DNA from: Flexistipes sinusarabici DSM 4947 | GTDB taxonomy: Bacteria > Chrysiogenota > Deferribacteres > Deferribacterales > Flexistipitaceae | DNA length: 64,000 nucleotides | Assembly (NCBI RefSeq): GCF_000218625.1 | Contig: NC_015672.1 | Span: forward strand, 806,001-870,000 | Direction of reading: 5' to 3' | Part shown: piece after piece, positions 35,347 to 42,824 of the stretch | How the letters are laid out: each line of letters starts with the position of its first letter | How positions within the stretch are numbered: the first letter of the stretch is position 1 | Made by a program: the position numbers and the translations under genes | Notes under the pieces: generated by a model | What the model was told of the DNA's origin: nothing | What the model saw: only the letters and a program-made list of their open reading frames with translations | Database searches by the model: none

Positions 35347-35849
35347 GCAAAGTCGGAATAATTATGGGAAGTAAATCTGACATCGAAATCGCGGAAAAAG
35401 TCATGGATACTTTGGATGAGTTTGGCGTGGAATGGGAGGTTACCGTTTCCAGCGCCCACAGAACTCCTGAAAAAACAGCTGATTGGGTAAAAAATGCTCC
35501 ACACAGGGGAGTGAAAGTGATTGTTGCTATAGCCGGTGCAGCAGCTCATTTGGCAGGAGTGGTTGCCAGTGAAACACATATTCCGGTATTGGCAGTGCCG
35601 GTGGCTTCAACATCACTGCAGGGAATGGATGCTCTTTTATCAATGGTTCAAATGCCCGGAGGCGTACCTGTGGCAACAATGGCTATTGGCAAGGCCGGTG
35701 CTAAAAACGCTGCAATATTTTCCGTACAGATTATTAGTGCCGGTGATGAAATATTGGAGAAAAAACTGCTTGATTATAAAAAAGAGATGGCAGAGAAGGT
35801 TTATAAGGATGACGAGGAAATTCAGAGGAGATTGAAAAATAGAGGTTGA
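35343..35849 (+). CDS. purE: N5-carboxyaminoimidazole ribonucleotide mutase
   Basis: The 168-residue class I PurE shows VGIIMGSKSDIEIAEKVMDT, WEVTVSSAHRTPEK, VIVAIAGAAAHLAGVVAS and SLQGMDALLSMVQMPGGVPVA, including the active-site His in SAHRTP. It moves the carboxyl group of N5-CAIR to give CAIR. It is coupled to purD by a 4-nt overlap and followed closely by a TsaC-like gene. Confidence 0.95.
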   Translation: MSKVGIIMGSKSDIEIAEKVMDTLDEFGVEWEVTVSSAHRTPEKTADWVKNAPHRGVKVIVAIAGAAAHLAGVVASETHIPVLAVPVASTSLQGMDALLSMVQMPGGVPVATMAIGKAGAKNAAIFSVQIISAGDEILEKKLLDYKKEMAEKVYKDDEEIQRRLKNRG

Positions 35850-35861
35850 CAGTTGCTTATA

Positions 35862-36461
35862 ATGAAAGCAGATACGGCAGATGCTGTTAAAGTATTTAAA
35901 AAAGCAGCGTCATCTCACTCTCCGGTAATTTTTCCCACAGATACTATTTATGGTATTGGTGCTGAGTTTTTTGATGTTTTTGCCAATGAGAAAATAAGCA
36001 AAATAAAGGGGAGGGAGGCTAATAAACCTTTTCCTGTATTGATATCTGATTTTAAGCAGATGGATGATTTGAAGATTATCCTTACGAATAAAACAAAAAG
36101 AATCCTTGATAAGTTATGGCCGGGTCCTTTTACTTTTATTTTGGAGACTGATCTTGAGGGTTATTCTTATGCTGTTAATAACGGCAAAATCGCAGTAAGG
36201 CTGCCGGATAAAAAATGGCTCAGGGATGCTATCAGTATGATGCATACCCCTTTTACAGCTACGAGTGCAAATTTATCCGGGGAGGTTTACAATGGAGAAT
36301 TCAGAAATATTTTTGAAATTTTTAAAAATGATATAGATTATTTTTTATATGAAGAACCTTCTTCACAGGGAAATACGCCTTCGACTATTGTGGATGTTTC
36401 CGGTGAGGAAATAAATATTTTGAGGAATCCTTTAGCAATAAATATTAAGGATTTACAATAG
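35862..36461 (+). CDS. Sua5/YciO/YrdC-family protein (threonylcarbamoyl-AMP synthase-like)
   Basis: The 199-residue YrdC-fold protein has VIFPTDTIYGIGAEFFD, ISKIKGREANKPFPVLISD, LWPGPFTFILE, IAVRLPDKKWLRDAI and TATSANLSGEVYNG, which form the nucleotide and threonine pockets. STIVDVSGEEINILR is the usual C-terminus. Members make threonylcarbamoyl-AMP for the t6A37 modification of tRNA, though YciO paralogues have other roles. The ATG at 35862 is preferred over a TTG at 35853. It is co-transcribed with purDE by spacing. Confidence 0.85.
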   Translation: MKADTADAVKVFKKAASSHSPVIFPTDTIYGIGAEFFDVFANEKISKIKGREANKPFPVLISDFKQMDDLKIILTNKTKRILDKLWPGPFTFILETDLEGYSYAVNNGKIAVRLPDKKWLRDAISMMHTPFTATSANLSGEVYNGEFRNIFEIFKNDIDYFLYEEPSSQGNTPSTIVDVSGEEINILRNPLAINIKDLQ

Positions 36462-36467
36462 ATTAAT

Positions 36468-36887
36468 ATGGATATTTTCAACTTTCTGCAGAATGAAACA
36501 TTTATATTCTATGCTGCGGCTTTCTCTGTTTTGTTTTTTTTAATAGGTATTATTTTGGTTCCATATGTTATATTGAAAATTCCGCACGATTACTTCAGTT
36601 ATTCTTCCAAAAAAGAGTATTTTTCACGAAAAAGGGATATTGCAGTATATTATATGAAAATGACACTTAGGAATGCCGCTGCACTTTTGTTGTTTTTTTT
36701 AGGTATTATTCTTCTTGTTGTCCCCGGTCAGGGGCTTTTGACAATACTGTTGGCTTTTCTTCTTGCCGATATACCAGGTAAATATAAAATAGAAAAATAT
36801 CTGATAAAAAAAGAAAGAATTTATAATTTACTCAATAGATTCAGACAAAAATACGGTAAAAAGTCCTTTATTCTGCCTGAGGATTAA
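36468..36887 (+). CDS. PGPGW-type small integral membrane protein
   Basis: The 139-residue protein has two strongly hydrophobic stretches (about residues 13-38 and 70-98). The block FLGIILLVVPGQGLLTILLA resembles the PGPGW transmembrane family (LGxxLLxxPGPGxLTIxLG). The tail is basic. Function is unknown. It starts 7 nt after the TsaC-like gene and is the last gene before a strong terminator, so it is part of the pur operon. Confidence 0.65.
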   Translation: MDIFNFLQNETFIFYAAAFSVLFFLIGIILVPYVILKIPHDYFSYSSKKEYFSRKRDIAVYYMKMTLRNAAALLLFFLGIILLVVPGQGLLTILLAFLLADIPGKYKIEKYLIKKERIYNLLNRFRQKYGKKSFILPED

Positions 36888-36890
36888 AGA

Positions 36891-36913
36891 GAGGGGAATT
36901 CCCCTCCCTTTTT
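36891..36913 (+). terminator. Rho-independent terminator of purD operon
   Basis: The perfect palindrome GAGGGGAATTCCCCTC (36891-36906) is followed by CCTTTTT. It also lies at the end of the convergent Gly-rich gene and may serve both directions. Confidence 0.75.
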
Positions 36914-37349
36914 ACTGATTGTTGTTGTAAATCGGCATAGGTCCTACTACGTATCCGAAAGGGTTTACCCTTATGAGAAAATTGTTTTTATTTTCATCCT
37001 GTACTGTGTATTGGTACATTGTGCCTCTGGGCATATTAAACTGTTCCTGATTTACAATTTCAAACCCTTTTAAATTTACGGACAGGAATTCTTCAACCTT
37101 TTTTGTTGCCTCTTTCTCGGTGAGCTGATTCACCTGCTGATTACCATAAAAAGGACCGGGGCAATTGTAGCCGGGCATCATTCCTCTTCCATAGCCTGGT
37201 CCACCTCTGTGATAGCCGGGGCCGCCATAAGGCTGTCCCTGATATCCAATCATTCCGTTGTGGTAGCCACCTCCCATTCCCGGGCCGTAAGCAAATGCCA
37301 TTGTAGCTCCTAATGCCAAAACACCTAAAATTACAGCTAATTTTTTCAT
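36912..37349 (-). CDS. Secreted Gly/Tyr/Pro-rich protein with PepSY-like C-terminal part
   Basis: The 145-residue protein starts with ATG after AAAAAGGAGGAAATC. A signal peptide (MKKLAVILGVLALGATMAFA) leads into a Gly/Tyr/Met/His-rich segment (about residues 22-72). The C-terminal part (about 75-140: LTEKEATKKVEEFLSVNLKG, then GTMYQYTVQDENKNNFLIRV) looks like a small PepSY-type fold. Metal binding is possible from the His/Met/Tyr content but unproven. Similar genes are found in Deferribacteres-like and deltaproteobacterial genomes near redox genes; I do not recognise a named family. A sigma-54-like promoter lies upstream. Confidence 0.65.
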   Translation of the reverse strand: MKKLAVILGVLALGATMAFAYGPGMGGGYHNGMIGYQGQPYGGPGYHRGGPGYGRGMMPGYNCPGPFYGNQQVNQLTEKEATKKVEEFLSVNLKGFEIVNQEQFNMPRGTMYQYTVQDENKNNFLIRVNPFGYVVGPMPIYNNNQ

Positions 37350-37388
37350 GATTTCCTCCTTTTTGTTTATTAGCTTCACTGATATAAT

Positions 37389-37404
37389 GGCATAAAACAT
37401 GCCA
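37389..37404 (-). promoter_or_regulatory. Possible sigma-54 promoter of the Gly-rich secreted protein
   Basis: On the minus strand TGGCATGTTTTATGCC has GG and GC separated by exactly 10 nt, as in TGGCAC-N5-TTGCA. It lies 40 bp upstream of the start codon, leaving a short leader. The sequence is also a near-palindrome, so it could be an operator instead. Confidence 0.4.
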
Positions 37405-37606
37405 AAAAGTGTCATGGCGAGTAATTGCTTGATAATAAAAATTAAATTGCAAGGTGGTCAAAATTAAGGTGTGAAAAAAATGCACAGTGGAGTATAAATT
37501 TTTCACAATCAGAGGTTATCAATTTGGGTTAAAATTTAAGAGCCCGGTCTAAAGGGAGATGTTTTAAGTGAAATAAATAAAATATTGTGGGCGCGGTTAG
37601 CACCTT

Positions 37607-37672
37607 AACTACCTACCTGTCACCTATTACGCGTTACGCATCACTCATTATCCATCACTCATCACGGTTTTT
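37607..37672. repeat. Short-word repeat tract after the M20 peptidase
   Basis: CACCTATTACGCGTTACGCA and CATCACTCATTATCCATCAC words, highly similar to 28834-28895. They abut the stop codon of the peptidase gene. 37405-37606 is AT-rich with no gene recognised; TTTGGGTTAAAATTT near 37525 resembles an IS1634-like end but is too short to call. Confidence 0.7.
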
Positions 37673-38749
37673 TTACAATTCATTCATAATGGAGAGGTAA
37701 GTTTCTGCAGCTTTCTCAACCTCATTGAAATTAATGTATTCCTCTTTTGTATGTGCATATGAAATATCACCCGGACCGAGAATAATAGGTTTAATACCTG
37801 ACTGCCATAAAATGGGGGCATCGGAATCACTCTTAAAAAAGAAGGGCTTATACTCAAATTTATGTTTCTCGAAAACTTGCTTGATAAGCTGAGGCAGCAT
37901 ACCTTTTTCTGTCAGTTCAAAACCGTGATGAATTGTTTCAAGGGAGTAATTTACTTCGTTATTTTTAAAATTTCTGAAAATAATATCTTCAATTTCGGCG
38001 GTCAGCACACCAATGGGATATCGTGTGGGCAGATGCAAATCCAGATATGCTTCACATCTGTCCGGTGTGGCAAAACCGGCCTGGGAGCTGCTCAAGTCTC
38101 TTATGTTGTAAATGATATCGCTTACATCCTTCTCTATGTAATTGATTATAATATTCAAATAATCCATCATCTTTTTCACGGCATTTTTATCGGGCTTGGA
38201 AAGGGAGGCGTGAACCTTCTGCCCGTAAGCGGCAAGTGCAATTTCTACATAACCGAAATGCCCATAACACGGCTGCAGGTTTGTAGGCTCGCCTATGACT
38301 GCCCAGCGGAAGGAGTAATCTTTTGATAATGCATATGCACCGTCTCCGGATTCCTCTTCACCAACTACCAGTGCCAACCCAGCGGTAAAATCCTTTTTAT
38401 TGTTTTCCTGAAAAGATAAAAAGCTTTCAATCATGGCGGCGCATCCGCCTTTCATGTCAACGGCTCCCAACCCGTAAATTTCATTTTCATAAATATCAGA
38501 TTCGTAATTTTCATAATCGAAAGCTGGAACGGTATCTATATGTCCCACAAAGATTGTGTCACACTCTCCTGATTCCGGCATTACAATAATGTTACCCCTT
38601 TCATTCTCAACTTCCTGGAATTCATAGGAAAGATTGTGCACTTTCATGTATAACTGGAGAAAGTCCGTTAATTCGGTTTCTTTGCCAGAAGGGCTGTAAA
38701 TATCTATCATTTCCGTTAGCAGTTTCTGCAGTCTTTCACTGTTTATCAT
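37673..38749 (-). CDS. M20-family metallopeptidase (ArgE/DapE-type deacylase)
   Basis: The 358-residue protein has the di-zinc pattern: TIFVGHIDTVPAFD (His, Asp), YGLGAVDMKGGCAAMI (Asp), VVGEEESGDGAYAL (catalytic Glu pair), AVIGEPTNL (metal ligand) and a late His in ISYAHTKEEYINF. The dimerisation domain lies between. Members deacylate acetyl- or succinyl-amino acids in arginine or lysine synthesis. Length is close to LysK/ArgE-type enzymes, but the substrate cannot be read. I start at the ATG at 38749 (MINSERLQKLL), overlapping the GNAT gene by 14 nt; an ATG at 38770 is also possible. Confidence 0.82.
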   Translation of the reverse strand: MINSERLQKLLTEMIDIYSPSGKETELTDFLQLYMKVHNLSYEFQEVENERGNIIVMPESGECDTIFVGHIDTVPAFDYENYESDIYENEIYGLGAVDMKGGCAAMIESFLSFQENNKKDFTAGLALVVGEEESGDGAYALSKDYSFRWAVIGEPTNLQPCYGHFGYVEIALAAYGQKVHASLSKPDKNAVKKMMDYLNIIINYIEKDVSDIIYNIRDLSSSQAGFATPDRCEAYLDLHLPTRYPIGVLTAEIEDIIFRNFKNNEVNYSLETIHHGFELTEKGMLPQLIKQVFEKHKFEYKPFFFKSDSDAPILWQSGIKPIILGPGDISYAHTKEEYINFNEVEKAAETYLSIMNEL

Positions 38750-39227
38750 TACCCGGCACCGCCTCATCAAGGTTTAAAGTAAGATATATCTGCTCATTAG
38801 GCTTGGCAAAACCTTTTTTCATGAAAAATCTCAGAGCCTTTTTGTTATCAGCTTCGGTATCAACGAGAAGAACCTTTACGTCATTTTCCAACATATATTT
38901 TTTGAATTCGTCAAACAGTTTGGACGCGATCCCTTTACTTTCAAATTCAGGGTCAACACACATCCATACAAGGTATCCATATTTTTTGGGAGATTTATTG
39001 ACAATATAAGAAAGGATAAATCCAGCTATATTTCCATCTATTTCAGCTACAAAGCTGCTCTCGGGATCGTTAGTATAAAAATTTACTACCTCATACTCAT
39101 CCCAAACTCTGTATAAATTTGGAAAACTCTGAAGTGTGAAAATTTTTTCTCCCAGATGGTATACAGGCGCCAAATCATCAATAGTTAGATTTCTGACTTT
39201 CAATATTTTTTCGTTTGTTTTGCCCAT
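38736..39227 (-). CDS. GNAT-family N-acetyltransferase
   Basis: The 163-residue protein starts after GAGGGAGTACA. It has the GNAT core: LTIDDLAPVYHLGEKIF, the beta-4 YLVWMCVDPEFESKGIASKL (acetyl-CoA loop, Q/RxxGxA-type variant) and LLVDTEADNKKALRFFMKKG. It probably acetylates an amine or a protein N-terminus; the substrate is unknown. The overlap with the M20 deacylase suggests the two act on related N-acyl compounds, but this is inference. Confidence 0.8.
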   Translation of the reverse strand: MGKTNEKILKVRNLTIDDLAPVYHLGEKIFTLQSFPNLYRVWDEYEVVNFYTNDPESSFVAEIDGNIAGFILSYIVNKSPKKYGYLVWMCVDPEFESKGIASKLFDEFKKYMLENDVKVLLVDTEADNKKALRFFMKKGFAKPNEQIYLTLNLDEAVPGNDKQ

Positions 39228-39321
39228 TGTACTCCCTCTCAATATTATTTTATATTACAATATAACACATTCATCTTCAATAGTTTTCATCTAATCCCAA
39301 GTTTTGGATTTGCGTAAAAAG

Positions 39322-39653
39322 CTGGCATCACCCCAAAAATTATATAAAAGTTTTGTTTTACATATACTTAGCTAACATGACACTGATTTCAATGTAATTT
39401 GCACGCATTTCGCAGCCGAAACTCGAAACTACTGCCGCTAACCGTCTACACCCTCCTCTCATAATTGTTTTTATTTGCAAATATTTATCCATTTTACATT
39501 CCAACACAGGGTGTGACCGCTAACCGGCAGTACGTTTCTCTAGCACCAGCCCGTAAGGCTGGTAAATATGTGGAACACATCCAACATCGGCTGCTTCATT
39601 TGTGCAAATTACATTGAAAAATATTTGCACTGCGAAAAATGGGGTGACGTCAG
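39322..39653. mobile_element. MITE (332 bp) derived from the IS4-like element at 15.8 kb
   Basis: The ends CTGGCATCACCCC and, in reverse complement, CTGACGTCACCCC match the IS4-like termini. The right 20 bp inside (CTGCGAAAAATGGGGTGACG) is identical to the IS right end. A perfect 10-bp duplication, GCGTAAAAAG, flanks it (39312-39321 and 39654-39663). There is no transposase. Inner inverted repeats include TTCAATGTAATTTGCAC (39388-39404) with its complement at 39602-39618, and ACTGCCG/CGGCAGT blocks, so the whole unit can fold on itself. A REP hairpin is nested inside. 39228-39311 shows no feature. Confidence 0.9.
39541..39581. repeat. REP-like hairpin, copy E (inside MITE)
   Basis: TAGCACCAGCC, CGTAA, GGCTGGTAAATATG and TGGAACACAT form the reverse complement of copy D at 22874-22912 with only the loop differing. 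Confidence 0.85.
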
Positions 39654-39666
39654 GCGTAAAAAGTAT

Positions 39667-39695
39667 TTGACAAATAATAAAATTTATAATATAAG
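39667..39695 (+). promoter_or_regulatory. Promoter of tRNA-Pro
   Basis: TTGACA (39667-39672), a 17-bp spacer and TATAAG (39690-39695) lie 12 bp before the tRNA. The MITE duplication ends 3 bp upstream of the -35 box. Confidence 0.75.
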
Positions 39696-39707
39696 ATGCG
39701 ACTCATT

Positions 39708-39781
39708 CGGGGCGTAGCGCAGTTTGGCAGCGCATCGGTCTTGGGAACCGAGGGTCGGAGGTTCAAATCCTCTCGCCCCGA
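39708..39781 (+). tRNA. tRNA-Pro (anticodon TGG)
   Basis: The acceptor stem CGGGGCG (39708-39714) pairs with CGCCCCG (39774-39780), and the discriminator is A. The anticodon arm TCGGT-CTTGGGA-ACCGA gives anticodon TGG. The T arm is GGAGG-TTCAAAT-CCTCT. CCA is not encoded. Downstream (39782-39900) there is no other tRNA. Confidence 0.96.
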
Positions 39782-39900
39782 TTATTTTTATCTTTACTAA
39801 CAGTATGTTAGCCAGTCGAGTTTTGAATTGTGATAAAATTGTGATAAAAAAATCATTCTAAAAACATTTTTGTATCAACCTGTTAAAATTTATAGTTTTC

Positions 39901-40614
39901 TTAATTTTTTTGCATTTGTTTGAGTAGCATATTATAGGCTTCGCAGCTTTTTTGAAGACTCATATCGCAGGCCTTTTTGAACAAATTTTTCGCTTTTTCT
40001 AAATCTCTTTCAACAGATTTGCCATTGTAATATATTGCAGCTAAATTGTAACATCCCTTTGCAATTTGGCCGTCACAGGTTTCAGTGTATAAATTTATAA
40101 CTTCAGAGTAATCTTTTGCTGCCACTTTTCCAGTGTCATACATGACGGCTAAATTAAAGCATGCGTTTAAAGCTCCCGCATCACATGCTTTTTTGTACAA
40201 TTTCTCTGCTTCAGCATAATCCTGCTTAACTCCCTGACTGTTTTCATACATGTATGCAAGGTTCAGACATGCGTTTGAAATTCCATTACTGCAGGCCATG
40301 TTATAAAACTTTGCGGCTTGTTTATTGTTTTGTTCTAATCCTCTTCCATTGTGGTAGATAAGTGCCAGGTTGTAGCAGCTTTCGCTAATACCGTTTTCGC
40401 AGGATTTCTGATATAATATTGCAGCTTTGGCATAGTTTTGTTTTACTCCCCGGCCGTTTTCATACATATAAGCCAAATTTGCACATGCTTTTGCATATCC
40501 GTTATTACAGGCTTCTTTAAGTTGAAGAGCTTTATTTTTTGCAGTTACAGTATTAACTGTGAATAAAAAGATAAAAATGGCGAGGATAGGGATGATTATC
40601 TGTTTAAAATTCAT
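39901..40614 (-). CDS. Secreted Sel1-repeat, Cys-paired protein (Hcp-like)
   Basis: The 237-residue protein has a signal peptide (about residues 1-25, ending VTA) and six Sel1-type repeats of 36 residues, each like ACANLAYMYENGRGVKQNYA. Each repeat carries two Cys about eight residues apart (for example CENGISESC), the pattern that forms disulfides in Helicobacter cysteine-rich proteins. Such alpha-alpha solenoids are protein-protein adaptors in the periplasm or outside. The partner is unknown. It stands alone, convergent with tRNA-Pro and divergent from the next gene. Confidence 0.85.
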   Translation of the reverse strand: MNFKQIIIPILAIFIFLFTVNTVTAKNKALQLKEACNNGYAKACANLAYMYENGRGVKQNYAKAAILYQKSCENGISESCYNLALIYHNGRGLEQNNKQAAKFYNMACSNGISNACLNLAYMYENSQGVKQDYAEAEKLYKKACDAGALNACFNLAVMYDTGKVAAKDYSEVINLYTETCDGQIAKGCYNLAAIYYNGKSVERDLEKAKNLFKKACDMSLQKSCEAYNMLLKQMQKN

Positions 40615-40792
40615 AAAAACTCAACCTCCGAAATTTTATACTATAATTATATCATTTAACATGATTGTTGCAAATTATGTTATTCGATAACAAAGTAACG
40701 CATGATTTTATAAACAGCTTTATTTATGAAAGTGTTGAATAATTTGCTCTGTGCGGTAAAATTATATAAATATTATAATATCAGGAGATTTA

Positions 40793-41635
40793 ATGATCGG
40801 GAAAATAATTCTGAGTGTATTGTTAGCTGTTTTATTATTTTTATCTGTTTTCGCAATAACGAAGCCGGAGATAAAGAAAACAATTTTTCTTGACAGGGTA
40901 ACCACTGAATATCTTGATGCCAATATGGAAAGAACAGCTGTTGCATTTGCAGTATCGAGAGGGGTGAATGCGCTGGTTTCTTTTCTTCAGGATGCTGATT
41001 TGGAAATGGGAGTTGGACTCAGCGCACAATTTTCACCGGGTGAATTTCTCGATCCGCTCAATGATATGGTTGAACGTTTTTCCTGGCTGATGCTTTTGTG
41101 CTTTACCGTTATCGGGGTGGAGAAAATATTGTTTGAGATTTTCCAATCTATCGGTTTTTTTCTGTTGGCTTTTTCCTCTTTATTCTTTTTGTTATGTATA
41201 TGGTGGAAAAAGGTGTTCAACTACTCTAATATTTTTCTGAAATTTGCTTTTTTAGGGCTGATACTGATTTGTTGGATACCTGCTCAGGCTGCAATTGGTG
41301 ATCTGTTACATAAAAATTACTTGAAACCCGGTTATGAACAAGCACAGACTTTTCTTAAACAACACGATAGTAAAAATGAGATTGAATCCTCGGGCTGGTT
41401 TAGCGATATGAAAAGTATGCTAAGTGTTAAAGAAAGAGTGGAAAATCTGAAAAATGCCGCTGAAGAGTATTATGATAAAATAATGGATTTGATTGTGATT
41501 TTTACTCTTGAATCGATTATCTTGCCTTTGGTTACTTTCTATGCCGGTTTGAAAATATTTTCTATTACATTCGGCAGAAATACGAAAATAAACGATTTTG
41601 CAAATCAGATTACACAAAGATTTTCAAACAATTAA
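40793..41635 (+). CDS. Multi-pass membrane protein of unknown function
   Basis: The 280-residue protein starts with ATG after ATCAGGAGATTTA. It has hydrophobic stretches at about residues 4-22, 96-115, 118-138, 145-165 and 235-258. A long non-membrane segment lies between about 23 and 95, and a charged, partly coiled-coil region at about 170-232. I do not recognise the family. There is no obvious partner: the Sel1 gene is divergent and rmlB is convergent. The sequence looks well-formed and is probably a real gene. Confidence 0.7.
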   Translation: MIGKIILSVLLAVLLFLSVFAITKPEIKKTIFLDRVTTEYLDANMERTAVAFAVSRGVNALVSFLQDADLEMGVGLSAQFSPGEFLDPLNDMVERFSWLMLLCFTVIGVEKILFEIFQSIGFFLLAFSSLFFLLCIWWKKVFNYSNIFLKFAFLGLILICWIPAQAAIGDLLHKNYLKPGYEQAQTFLKQHDSKNEIESSGWFSDMKSMLSVKERVENLKNAAEEYYDKIMDLIVIFTLESIILPLVTFYAGLKIFSITFGRNTKINDFANQITQRFSNN

Positions 41636-41658
41636 CATTCCAATTTATCCGTACTGTG

Positions 41659-42813
41659 TCATCGTTTATTGTAATTTTGTTCCACCCATTTCTTATACCC
41701 ACCGGATTTTATGTTGTCTATCCACTTTGTGTTTAGCAAATACCATTTAACTGTTTTCTTGAGACCTTCTTCAAATGATACGCTTTGTCTCCAGCCGAGC
41801 TCATTTTTTAATTTATCACAGTTTATGGCATATCTATGGTCATGCCCCGGCCTGTCTTTTACAAAAGAAATAAGTTCTTTGTAGCTATTGCCTTTCACGT
41901 GGCTATTATATTTGCAAGGGTATTCTTTATCCATAATTTCGCATAATTTGGTTACAAGATCTATATTTGTCCACTCATTTTCCCCGCCGATGTTATATGT
42001 ATTTCCAAGCCTGCCTTTTTTTATTATTTCCCAGGTGGCATCGCAATGATCCACCACAAATAGCCAATCTCTAATATTTTTTCCGTTGCCGTATATTGGT
42101 AATGGTTTGCCCTCCATCATATTTAGTATCATTAAGGGGATGAGCTTTTCTGGAAACTGAAATGGACCGTAATTGTTTGTGCAATTTGAAATGGTAACGG
42201 GCAAGCCATAAGTATGATAATAAGCCCTTGCAAGATGATCGCTTGAAGCTTTACTAGCGGAATAAGGACTGCGAGGATCGTAAGGTGTTGTTTCGTAAAA
42301 ATAACCGGTATCACCCAAGGTACCATACACTTCGTCGGTACTGATGTGGTGGAAACGGTGAACGGGTTTTGGGTTTTGGGTTTTAGGTTTTGGGTTATGG
42401 GTGATAGGTGATTGTGGGTTGTCGAGCCAGTGTTTTTTTGCTGTGTTCAGCAAAGTGAAAGTACCGGTAATATTAGTTCGGATAAATTCTTCAGGACCGA
42501 GTATTGAGCGATCAACATGAGATTCCGCTGCAAAATGAATTACAGTGTCAATATTATATTTTCCAAATATTTCATCTAATTTTTCTCTGTCACAGATATC
42601 TCCTTTAATAAAAAAGTACTGCTCATTACCGTACTTTGAGTCGATGTCTTTTAAATTTTCCGGATTACCGGCATAGGTAAGCAAATCATAATTTACTATA
42701 ATTCCATCATAACCAGTCTTTTCCAACAAAAACCGTATGAAATTTGAACCTATAAATCCGGAACCGCCTGTAATTAGAATTGACTTGGGCTCAAAACTCT
42801 CAGTATTGCTCAT
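41659..42813 (-). CDS. rfbB: dTDP-glucose 4,6-dehydratase with an in-frame heptamer-repeat insert
   Basis: The 384-residue SDR enzyme has the NAD site SILITGGSGFIGSNFIRFLL, the HFAAESHVDRSI segment, HHISTDEVYGTLG with catalytic residues, and YSASKASSDHLARAY (Tyr-Lys). It makes dTDP-4-keto-6-deoxyglucose. Family members are usually 330-360 residues. The extra length lies at residues 131-151 (NPQSPITHNPKPKTQNPKP), encoded by seven 7-bp repeats in a loop just before the conserved RFHHISTDEVYG. Upstream on the same strand are rfbD and a truncated rfbC. Confidence 0.93.
   Translation of the reverse strand: MSNTESFEPKSILITGGSGFIGSNFIRFLLEKTGYDGIIVNYDLLTYAGNPENLKDIDSKYGNEQYFFIKGDICDREKLDEIFGKYNIDTVIHFAAESHVDRSILGPEEFIRTNITGTFTLLNTAKKHWLDNPQSPITHNPKPKTQNPKPVHRFHHISTDEVYGTLGDTGYFYETTPYDPRSPYSASKASSDHLARAYYHTYGLPVTISNCTNNYGPFQFPEKLIPLMILNMMEGKPLPIYGNGKNIRDWLFVVDHCDATWEIIKKGRLGNTYNIGGENEWTNIDLVTKLCEIMDKEYPCKYNSHVKGNSYKELISFVKDRPGHDHRYAINCDKLKNELGWRQSVSFEEGLKKTVKWYLLNTKWIDNIKSGGYKKWVEQNYNKR
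42364..42412. repeat. Seven heptamer units inside rfbB
   Basis: On the plus strand GGGTTTT occurs three times in tandem, followed by AGGTTTT, GGGTTAT, GGGTGAT and AGGTGAT. The period of 7 is not a multiple of 3, so gain or loss of one unit would shift the rfbB frame. The words resemble those of the intergenic tracts. Confidence 0.9.
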
Positions 42814-42824
42814 ATAAAATCTCC

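Noticed and set aside
37513-37545. IS1634-like end (TTTGGGTTAAAATTT)
   Set aside because: The match to the element end is too short and no partner end or transposase remnant is nearby.
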